Shown here: positions 6,274 through 11,955 of the stretch, piece by piece
Numbering within the stretch: position 1 is the first letter of the stretch
How the letters are laid out: each line of letters begins with the position of its first letter
Source: a virus
Length of the DNA stretch: 39,488 nt
IMG/VR virus record: IMGVR_UViG_3300044535_001754
Coordinates: 1-39,488 of that record
Reading direction: 5' to 3' (one strand)
Made by a program: the position numbers and the translations under genes
Notes under the pieces: generated by a model
The model's input: only the letters and a program-made list of their open reading frames with translations
What the model was told of the DNA's origin: nothing
The model's database searches: none

Positions 6274-6978
6274 ATGAGCATATACGTTTTGGACATTGAG
6301 ACCGCGCCAGCCCAGAACATCGAGATCATCGAGCTTCTGGCGGCCGAGTCGGTTGCAGAAAAGGCTGCAATCAAACCCCCGTCAAATTACAAGGACGAGG
6401 TCAAGATTGCGGAGTACATCGCGGCCAAGAAACTTGAGATCGATGCTGATTTCGAGAATCGCTATCGAAAGACTGCCCTCGATGGTGCTTATGGCCAGAT
6501 CGTCTGCCTGGGCGTGGCCGTTGATGATCAAGAGCCGGAGGTCTTTTATCGTGATGATTGGCGAGCCTCTGAGAAAGAGATCCTCACCGATGCCTTTGAA
6601 TACTTGCGCCAATCATTTGATCCATCATGCGATCGTCGTCCCGTGTTCGTAGGTCACAACATAACTGGGTTCGATTTGAGGTTCATCTTTCAGCGATGTG
6701 CCGTCAATTCGATTGCACCACCATCGATGATCCCATTTAACGCGAAGTCCTGGTCCGAGTCGATTGCTGACACGATGACCATGTTTGCCGGGTTCGGCAA
6801 CAGGATCAGCCTGGTCAAGCTCTGCCGAGTCCTGGGCATCGATAGCCCCAAAGACGGCATCGACGGCAGCAAGGTTTATGACTACCTGCTCGATGGCAAA
6901 GTCAATGAGGTAGCCGAGTATTGCAAGCGCGACATTGAGGCCACACGCGAGGCCTACCGTCGTCTTTCTTTTATTTAA
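6274..6978 (+). CDS. DnaQ-like 3'-5' exonuclease (DEDDy type)
   Basis: A 234-aa exonuclease of the RNase H-like DEDD superfamily, closest by pattern to the predicted PolB-like 3'-5' exonucleases. Motif I is D7-I-E9-T; motif II is GHNITGFDLRF with D134; motif III is Y216-CKR-D220, the Y-x3-D spacing of the DEDDy class. No polymerase domain is attached. Together with the preceding SSB-like protein it may act in replication or recombination. The ATG follows GAGGTGACTGGCC. Confidence 0.88.
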   Translation: MSIYVLDIETAPAQNIEIIELLAAESVAEKAAIKPPSNYKDEVKIAEYIAAKKLEIDADFENRYRKTALDGAYGQIVCLGVAVDDQEPEVFYRDDWRASEKEILTDAFEYLRQSFDPSCDRRPVFVGHNITGFDLRFIFQRCAVNSIAPPSMIPFNAKSWSESIADTMTMFAGFGNRISLVKLCRVLGIDSPKDGIDGSKVYDYLLDGKVNEVAEYCKRDIEATREAYRRLSFI

Positions 6979-6987
6979 GGAGTGTTT

Positions 6988-7164
6988 ATGCAGCTCGACA
7001 CATACAAAGACAACCAGCCAGTGTGGACCCCAGCTGGCGTGGATATCACGATTCGATGGCGCGAGACGTATGGCTGGGTGCCCGCCAGCGAGACCCCTGA
7101 TGTCAAGGCCAAGCAAGATTTCTTTCGGCTGCGTCAATACGAAAAAAAAGGATCACAACAATGA
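6988..7164 (+). CDS. small hypothetical protein, early operon
   Basis: A 58-aa protein, not recognised. ATG 6988-6990 with AAGGAG 5 bases upstream is preferred over an in-frame GTG at 6982. It is rich in Trp for its size (VWTPAG, RWRETYGW) and has a charged C-terminus. It overlaps the next gene by four bases (ATGA), so it belongs to a tightly packed run of small early genes. Confidence 0.75.
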   Translation: MQLDTYKDNQPVWTPAGVDITIRWRETYGWVPASETPDVKAKQDFFRLRQYEKKGSQQ

Positions 7165-7373
7165 GCATCAATATCGACGCAGAAACGAGACTCAACGAAT
7201 TGCGAGCAGTCATCCGCGATGAAGTTGTTCAGGAATTGATCCGCCAATTAAGTCAGTGCGAGGAGCAGCTTATCAATTCTCGCGCCATGATTGCTCAACT
7301 AAAAAATGAAGTCGATGCGCTTCGGTTAGATCTGCATTTTTATGACAACTCAAACAAGAGAGCTTATCAGTGA
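7161..7373 (+). CDS. small coiled-coil protein, early operon
   Basis: A 70-aa protein that is almost entirely predicted helix, with heptad-like spacing of Leu, Ile and Val from about residue 10 to 58, so a coiled coil is likely. It overlaps the previous gene as ATGA and the next gene as GTGA. No known family is recognised; small early coiled-coil proteins may bind host or phage partners, which cannot be tested from sequence alone. Confidence 0.75.
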   Translation: MSINIDAETRLNELRAVIRDEVVQELIRQLSQCEEQLINSRAMIAQLKNEVDALRLDLHFYDNSNKRAYQ

Positions 7374-7678
7374 CAAACCCAATTAATGAAATCCTCGGCC
7401 AATTGAAACCGACATCATTCAAGCCTAGCGAGCATGATGAGGCGATTCTTGTGACTTTTTCCGCGCAGATTAGTGTGTCAATGAATGTCGCAGAATCTGT
7501 GGTCATGGAATTTGATGAGCCCGATGTTGTCGAGGCAACCAGGTCGGCTGCTGCTAACCAGTTGATCGGTCTGGTATACGGCCCAGCTGCAGCTCAGTTG
7601 ATTGAGCTGCGCGACAAGATGCCGAAGAAATATCAGCCAAAGATCAATAAGATCCTATCGACGTTCATCACCGGATAG
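7370..7678 (+). CDS. hypothetical protein, early operon
   Basis: A 102-aa soluble protein. The start is GTG 7370-7372, overlapping the preceding TGA. It has an Ala-rich helical centre and a basic MPKKYQPKINK segment near the end. I do not recognise the family. The tandem overlaps (ATGA, GTGA) with its neighbours indicate one transcript. Confidence 0.75.
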   Translation: MTNPINEILGQLKPTSFKPSEHDEAILVTFSAQISVSMNVAESVVMEFDEPDVVEATRSAAANQLIGLVYGPAAAQLIELRDKMPKKYQPKINKILSTFITG

Positions 7679-7687
7679 GGGGACGGG

Positions 7688-7876
7688 ATGAAAACACAGG
7701 CTGACCTGTTTACCTTGGTTGAAGCGCAACCATTACATGATGAGATCAAGCGATTATCAGACCTCAATAGACGCTTGGTGGCCGCCGCCCGAGATCTCGG
7801 CGCAGCCGATGATGTGGCGCAGTGGGACGATGCTTGGAGCAAGATGTTCAAGTTGTTTAAGGAGTATTCAGAATGA
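7688..7876 (+). CDS. small hypothetical protein, early operon
   Basis: A 62-aa, helix-rich protein, not recognised. The ATG is preceded by a GGGGGACGG ribosome-binding region. Charged residues alternate with Leu and Ala over residues ~15-40, which allows a short coiled coil. It overlaps the GIY-YIG gene as ATGA. Confidence 0.7.
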   Translation: MKTQADLFTLVEAQPLHDEIKRLSDLNRRLVAAARDLGAADDVAQWDDAWSKMFKLFKEYSE

Positions 7877-8442
7877 GCGTGGAAAAGACAGAGCTTTACC
7901 GTCATTTTGATAAAAATAAAACGCTTTTATATGTTGGCGTTTCTCTTTCTTGTGCCGCCAGGCTTGCCCAGCACAGAGATCACGCCCATTGGTTTAAAGA
8001 CGTCGATAGCGTAACAATCGAAAGATTTTCTACTCGCCGCGAAGCATTAGAGGCTGAAAAAATAGCTGTTGTATCTGAAAATCCAAAGTGCAATATCCAA
8101 TTAAAAAAGACTATTGCAGAAATAGCTCGCGAGAATAAGCGTTTACAAACAGAGCAATATAAAAGCGATTCCCGCAAAGATCTAACTGGCAGAATTGTCA
8201 ATTTCAATGTCTGCTATCAACTCACAGAGGTAGCCCGTCTTTTTGGAATGAGTTCAATCGAACTAAATCGCCATATAAGCGAGGGAAATCTATCATTTTT
8301 TGAGCTTGACGCTAAGATTTTAAAAGGTAAACCGGCAAAAACGAGAAAGCAATTGGTGACTGGCTGGCAGCTGATTAGCTTTATTGAATACCTTGAGGCC
8401 TCGGGGAAGAAAGAGAAATTAAATGATTCTGTCTGCCACTGA
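7873..8442 (+). CDS. GIY-YIG nuclease-like protein with C-terminal HTH
   Basis: A 189-aa protein. Residues ~7-75 fit the GIY-YIG nuclease fold: LYR...LLYVGVS replaces GIY/YIG, R30 and H34 follow at the usual spacing, E62 in the RREALEAEKIAV helix is the expected metal-binding Glu, and N74 closes the domain. Residues ~115-142 (YQLTEVARLFGMSSIELNRHI) form a helix-turn-helix. Nuclease plus DNA-binding region resembles small homing endonucleases, though the gene sits in an operon and interrupts nothing. It is more AT-rich than its neighbours, which suggests separate acquisition. Whether it is an active nuclease cannot be judged. Confidence 0.78.
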   Translation: MSVEKTELYRHFDKNKTLLYVGVSLSCAARLAQHRDHAHWFKDVDSVTIERFSTRREALEAEKIAVVSENPKCNIQLKKTIAEIARENKRLQTEQYKSDSRKDLTGRIVNFNVCYQLTEVARLFGMSSIELNRHISEGNLSFFELDAKILKGKPAKTRKQLVTGWQLISFIEYLEASGKKEKLNDSVCH

Positions 8443-8632
8443 GCTGAGAGAATTGACGGGTCGCCGCCAAAAGGCTTGCCAGGTTCAGGCCTTGCGATTT
8501 ATGTGCATTGAGCATAAAGTGAGGCCGGATGGTTCTATCGTTGTCCTGAAAGCGCACGTTGAGCAGTCGCTAGGACTGATGAACGACACCAAAGTCAAAA
8601 AAGAAACTGAGCCGAACTGGGGTGCGATCTGA
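8423..8632 (+). CDS. DUF4224 excisionase-like protein
   Basis: A 69-aa protein just before the integrase, with the DUF4224 signature: LSATELRELTGRRQKACQVQAL, then RPDGSIVVLKAHVE. Members of this family commonly sit immediately upstream of phage integrases and are thought to be recombination directionality factors. It starts inside the end of the GIY-YIG gene (20-base overlap), and its TGA overlaps the integrase ATG (TGATG), so it should be made together with the integrase. Confidence 0.82.
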   Translation: MILSATELRELTGRRQKACQVQALRFMCIEHKVRPDGSIVVLKAHVEQSLGLMNDTKVKKETEPNWGAI

Positions 8633-9669
8633 TGGTGCGAGTACGAAACGCCGAGAACAAAGGCTTGCCAGCTCGATGGCAGCTTAAGCATGGCGCTTAT
8701 TATTTCCGAGTCCCACCTGGCCTTGAGTCGCACTGGGACGGAAAAACAATGTTTCGTCTTGGATCAACACTGCCGGAGGCCTATCGCGTGTGGTCATCGC
8801 GAGTCGATGCCCAAGACAAGGCCGGCAACATTGCCCAATTGCTTGAGAGGTATCTCCTTGAAGTCGTTCCTACCAAGGCACCAAAGAGTCAGACAAACAA
8901 TGTCCGCACCATCAAGCTGCTGACTGCGGTCTTTGGGACGCTAGGTTTAAACGACTTTAAGCCTCGGCACGTTTACCAGTATGTAGACAAGCGTGATGCA
9001 AAAATCGCAGCCCATCGAGAAATAGAGGTGCTGAGTCACGCATTCACAAAGGCAGTCGAGTGGGGGTTTATGGATCGCCACCCGTTCAAAGGCCAAGTAA
9101 GGCTTGAGGGTGAGTCGCCTCGCACTCGATACCTAGAGGATTGGGAGGTGCTTGAAATGCTGCACCTAGTGCCAACCCGAAAATCTGGCAGCGTCTTGAT
9201 GATCCAGGCTTATATCCGACTCAAGCTCGTCACCGGTCTCGCCCGTTCAGACTTGCTCAGGCTGCGCCAGAGTGAGCATTTGAGGGGAGATGGCATACAT
9301 GTCACCCGGCACAAAACTGGAACGCGAGCGACCGTCTACGATTACGCGATGGTCCCTGAGCGCCTGGAGGCCGTAACGCTTGCCCTGAGAACTCGCCCAG
9401 CCCTTTCCCCTTTCTTGTTCTGTAATCGCAAGGGTGAGGGCTATATCGACGAAGCGACAGGCGAAAGCCACGGCTGGGATTCGATGTGGAGCCGGTTCGT
9501 AGCTCGGGTAATGGCCGAGACAAAGATTAAGGAACGCTTTACAGAACACGATTTGAGGGCCAAAGTTGGCAGCGATGCGGAGAGTTTGGAGAAGGCGCGA
9601 GCACTCCTTCAACACGCCGATATTCGCACGACTCAGCGTGTCTATCGACGCAAACCAGAGCGGGTTTAG
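8632..9669 (+). CDS. int: tyrosine-type site-specific integrase
   Basis: Integrase/excisionase recombinase of 345 aa. An N-terminal arm-binding region (~1-60) is followed by a core-binding SAM-like domain (~65-150) and the catalytic domain, with R205 (TGLARSDLLRL), K228 (RHKTGTR), H306-x2-R309 (EHDLRAKVG), H328 (LLQHADI) and the nucleophile Y338. It acts on the attP about 95 bases downstream. The gene is last in the early operon and is followed by a perfect inverted repeat that can terminate transcription. The start overlaps the stop of the DUF4224 gene. Confidence 0.96.
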   Translation: MVRVRNAENKGLPARWQLKHGAYYFRVPPGLESHWDGKTMFRLGSTLPEAYRVWSSRVDAQDKAGNIAQLLERYLLEVVPTKAPKSQTNNVRTIKLLTAVFGTLGLNDFKPRHVYQYVDKRDAKIAAHREIEVLSHAFTKAVEWGFMDRHPFKGQVRLEGESPRTRYLEDWEVLEMLHLVPTRKSGSVLMIQAYIRLKLVTGLARSDLLRLRQSEHLRGDGIHVTRHKTGTRATVYDYAMVPERLEAVTLALRTRPALSPFLFCNRKGEGYIDEATGESHGWDSMWSRFVARVMAETKIKERFTEHDLRAKVGSDAESLEKARALLQHADIRTTQRVYRRKPERV

Positions 9670-9724
9670 TCGGTTTCTATGGGACAAATAGCGTTCTATG
9701 GGACAAACGCCATTTTATAAATGA

Positions 9725-9750
9725 ATACGCCACCCCGGAGAGTGGCGTAT
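9725..9750. terminator. hairpin terminator between int and the tRNA segment
   Basis: ATACGCCAC (9725-9733) and GTGGCGTAT (9742-9750) form a perfect 9-bp stem with an 8-base loop. T-rich sequence lies on both sides, so it may work in either direction: stopping int transcripts (plus) and, after integration, terminating the rebuilt tRNA-Arg gene (minus), whose CCA end lies 14 bases away. Confidence 0.6.
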
Positions 9751-9763
9751 TTACTAGCTTTAA

Positions 9764-9812
9764 TGGTGCGCCCGGCAGGATTCGAACCCACGACCCCTTG
9801 GTTCGTAGCCAG
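9764..9812 (-). other. attP: attP core: 3' half of tRNA-Arg(ACG)
   Basis: Read on the minus strand, this 49-base segment is the anticodon stem-loop (CTACGAA loop, anticodon ACG), variable region, T arm with GGTTCGAATCC, acceptor strand and CCA (9764-9766) of a tRNA-Arg. The 5' half is absent upstream, so it is not a working tRNA gene. It is the usual arrangement in which integration rebuilds the host tRNA with phage-supplied sequence. Its place inside the contig shows an unintegrated phage form. The sequence matches what I remember of betaproteobacterial tRNA-Arg(ACG). Confidence 0.88.
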
Positions 9813-9909
9813 CAATTCTCTGCATCATAAATCTCATAAAAATCAGATACTTACGATAGAAAATTTGTCCCATAATTTGAATAAATCAATTTATCTAAGT
9901 GCATGATTT

Positions 9910-9933
9910 CATTGAACTTCAAAATGTTCAATG
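9910..9933. repeat. inverted repeat near the end of the lysis operon
   Basis: CATTGAAC (9910-9917) and GTTCAATG (9926-9933) form a perfect 8-bp stem with an 8-base loop, 36 bases after the endolysin stop in the direction of leftward transcription. No T-run follows on the minus strand, so it is only a possible terminator. It overlaps the outermost arm-site copy and may instead be a protein-binding site in attP. Confidence 0.4.
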
Positions 9934-9969
9934 GGACAGTTTTCAGCATAATATCAGGATTCCAAACGA

Positions 9970-10572
9970 TCAGGCCATTGATGCCAAAACAGCGGCATAT
10001 TTCGCCTGGCGATCATCCAGACCATGCGTCCCGCCATTGATCCTCTTGGTCATCGCGACCACATCCTTGGAGTCGGCCAGGGCGTTCAATCCGTTCGTCG
10101 ACCAGAACCAGCCAGCCGACAATGCAGCCATCTCTGGCTCGGCGACCAGCTCTGGGTTCTCAACCACATCGACGCCGACAGCGTTAGAGAAACGAGTGTA
10201 ATTATCTTTGCCAGTTAATTGGATAAGACCTCGGCCCAAAAATTTGGCACCCTCGCCCGACGCTTCATCCCCGTTGCCCATTCTTGAGCTGTACGCCTTA
10301 TTCGCAATTTTTTCAGGATTGCGGGCATATTCTTGACAATTCTCGGCGTTGAAACGACTTGGCCAGACTCGGCACAGGGCTTCGGCTGAATAATTTAAAT
10401 TTTCGCGGGTCGCTTTGAATCCCGCCGATTCGTGTGCCAGCTGGCTCAAGAAACCAGCAATTCGGTCTGGCGTGTTTATATCGAAACGCTCAGCCGTTGC
10501 GTTGAGTGCGTCAATCCATTTGTCTGCCATCTCTGCTGTTGTGACGGCGAGAAGGTTCTCTTTGGTAATCAT
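9970..10572 (-). CDS. endolysin, GH19 (chitinase-like) muramidase
   Basis: Peptidoglycan-degrading lysis enzyme of 200 aa. It shows the GH19 pattern: FLSQLAHESAGF with catalytic E48, ENLNYS at 57-62 with the second conserved Glu at 57, then Y-A-R-N-P and GAKFLGRGLIQLTGKDNY. There is no signal peptide or transmembrane segment, so it needs a holin to reach the cell wall. ATG overlaps the Rz stop as ATGA. It is the last gene of the long leftward transcript, after the holin candidate and spanins. Confidence 0.93.
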   Translation of the reverse strand: MITKENLLAVTTAEMADKWIDALNATAERFDINTPDRIAGFLSQLAHESAGFKATRENLNYSAEALCRVWPSRFNAENCQEYARNPEKIANKAYSSRMGNGDEASGEGAKFLGRGLIQLTGKDNYTRFSNAVGVDVVENPELVAEPEMAALSAGWFWSTNGLNALADSKDVVAMTKRINGGTHGLDDRQAKYAAVLASMA

Positions 10573-10976
10573 TTTTGATGCTCCATGTTAAGTTTGATCC
10601 ATTTTTGTAACGCAACTAATTTAGCTGTTTCCTCAGCGCAGAGACCAATAATGGCAGGGTCGTCGGCGGTGCCATTAACGCTGGGGGAGGACTTGGGAAT
10701 GGTGGACACTGCACCGCTACCGGAATTACACTGCTGCACCCGACCAGCATACTGACGGCGCAGAGCAGCAATCCTAGTTTCATACTCATCTTTTACCCCT
10801 TCGTTAATAACTTCTGCGAGTTGAATTGCATTTTTGTTTGCCAGCTCCTGCGCCTTGCCTACCGCCGCGACCTCTGCTTGAAACTTCAAGAAGCGTTCAT
10901 GCTCATCGGAATAACCTTTCCAGTAAGCTGCAAGAATGATGGCGACTGCGATACCGATCTTTGCGTAAAGCATCAT
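10569..10976 (-). CDS. Rz-like inner-membrane spanin
   Basis: A 135-aa i-spanin. Residues ~4-20 form an N-terminal membrane anchor (AKIGIAVAIILAAYWKG), followed by a long charged periplasmic helix (~22-85), the usual Rz layout. A second gene, Rz1, is embedded in another frame, which confirms the assignment. Together they fuse inner and outer membranes in the last step of lysis of a Gram-negative host. The ATG at 10976 overlaps the stop of the preceding gene; a second ATG directly follows and either may be used. Confidence 0.85.
   Translation of the reverse strand: MMLYAKIGIAVAIILAAYWKGYSDEHERFLKFQAEVAAVGKAQELANKNAIQLAEVINEGVKDEYETRIAALRRQYAGRVQQCNSGSGAVSTIPKSSPSVNGTADDPAIIGLCAEETAKLVALQKWIKLNMEHQK
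10616..10789 (-). CDS. Rz1-like outer-membrane spanin lipoprotein, embedded in Rz
   Basis: A 57-aa frame nested entirely inside Rz in another reading frame. It starts at ATG 10787-10789 after AGGGGTAAAAG. It has a short signal peptide with lipobox LVGC (Cys 18), then a proline-rich mature part (QCPPFPSPPPALMAPP). Nested frame, lipobox and proline richness are the three marks of lambda-type Rz1. The product would be an outer-membrane lipoprotein that pairs with the Rz periplasmic helix. Confidence 0.9.
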   Translation of the reverse strand: MSMKLGLLLCAVSMLVGCSSVIPVAVQCPPFPSPPPALMAPPTTLPLLVSALRKQLN

Positions 10977-11590
10977 TTCCCCTTGATCAACATATCAGCC
11001 ACGATTGTCAGAATTGCGCGTGAGTGCTCGAGGTCAGGTTCGGCCATCCATCCCGCCGTGATCTGTCCTACGAACTGTTCTTTCGCCGATGGCGAACTCA
11101 CCCGACAGGTGTACTGCACACCCTGGCTGATGTAGAACAAGCCCGCGACCGACTGGGGGCGCGAGTAAGGTCCACAGGGAATCTCACCGGCCATCAGCTT
11201 GACCACATCGCCGTTATTGCCAGCGTTGTTTGTGAATAGCCTCACATCCACACCCTCGAGCGACTTCTGACGTCCCCCGCCCTTGGTATAGGCTCGCACG
11301 AGCACACGCTTATTCAAGATCGGGTCAACAGTAAATATCGACACGACCTCTGCCCCCGTCTCTTTGAATAGCATTGCTGCGGCATCATCGAAACGGGAGT
11401 CATCGAGCTTAGGCAATTCGCGTGACTGCATATACGCGCCAATCATCACGCCTTGGTGGGTGTAGATGAAGTAGCCAACGAAACCAAGCACACCAAGCAA
11501 GAGCACGACGAACAACCGAAAAGGGCTGTTGACGTATTCAAGAACGGCCATCACGCCGTCGCGAGCTTGCGAGGTTTGCTTGTCGTCCAT
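10973..11590 (-). CDS. putative T4-type (class III) holin
   Basis: A 205-aa protein with a short cytoplasmic N-terminus, one transmembrane helix at ~25-44 (RLFVVLLLGVLGFVGYFIY) and a periplasmic domain with two Cys (C139, C162). This is the size and topology of phage T4 holin T (218 aa, one segment, disulfide-bonded periplasmic domain). From memory, the ends also align: here FVGQITAGW and a helical tail ending in K, in T4 an AGTITMYW stretch and a similar tail. The gene lies directly upstream of the spanin pair and endolysin, and no other holin candidate is present. The start overlaps the preceding stop as TAATG. A non-holin membrane protein remains possible. Confidence 0.6.
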   Translation of the reverse strand: MDDKQTSQARDGVMAVLEYVNSPFRLFVVLLLGVLGFVGYFIYTHQGVMIGAYMQSRELPKLDDSRFDDAAAMLFKETGAEVVSIFTVDPILNKRVLVRAYTKGGGRQKSLEGVDVRLFTNNAGNNGDVVKLMAGEIPCGPYSRPQSVAGLFYISQGVQYTCRVSSPSAKEQFVGQITAGWMAEPDLEHSRAILTIVADMLIKGK

Positions 11591-11943
11591 TACTTAGCCG
11601 GCGTGACGGGAAGGATGTTTTCCTTCCAATTGACCGCCGCCTCATCCCATGTGTAGAACGAGCCTTCCTTAGCAGCCGGCATCGGCACTGGTGCTTGCCA
11701 AACGAACTTGGCATCCAACACCCATGACTTAAATGGTGCCGGCGCAATGAACGCCTTGTTCTCTGTGTCGAGCTTGAAGCCAATTCCTGCGTAGTTGTAG
11801 AACTTGGCTGCATCGCCGTTTGCGTCAGCCCATGTTTGCACATAGCTTGATGCGTCTGGGCGTGTGCTGATGAACGCTTGGTCTGCAACGATGACGTTCT
11901 CGACTACGCCGAAGGCGTTTACTTTTGCGAATAGTGTTTCCAT
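11590..11943 (-). CDS. fibre-associated protein of a type known from cyanophages
   Basis: A 117-aa soluble protein. The pattern VENVIVADQAFI, then YAGIGFKLD, FIAPAPFKSWVLD, W-Q-A-P-V-P-M-P and a closing Y-x-WDEA matches proteins I remember from many marine and freshwater phages, encoded with fibre genes. No biochemical function is known to me; a structural or assembly role for the adjacent adhesin is likely. AAGGAG precedes the ATG. Confidence 0.7.
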   Translation of the reverse strand: METLFAKVNAFGVVENVIVADQAFISTRPDASSYVQTWADANGDAAKFYNYAGIGFKLDTENKAFIAPAPFKSWVLDAKFVWQAPVPMPAAKEGSFYTWDEAAVNWKENILPVTPAK

Positions 11944-11955
11944 GTGTATTGCTCC

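Larger units (their letters stand above)
9675..9938. repeat. putative integrase arm-type sites flanking attP
   Basis: TTCTATGGGACAAA occurs twice as a direct repeat at 9675-9688 and 9694-9707. The inverted form TTTGTCCCATA is at 9864-9874 on the other side of the core, and a degenerate copy, TTCAATGGGACA, is at 9927-9938. Paired arm sites on both sides of the core are what a lambda-type integrase needs to build the intasome. The assignment rests on position and repetition only. Confidence 0.65.

Noticed and set aside
9764-9812. Functional tRNA gene
   Set aside because: Only the anticodon-to-CCA half is present; the sequence upstream does not form D arm or acceptor 5' strand.
9721-9906. Plus-strand 61-codon frame across attP
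   Set aside because: It translates the antisense of a tRNA fragment and the terminator hairpin, and lacks a ribosome-binding site.
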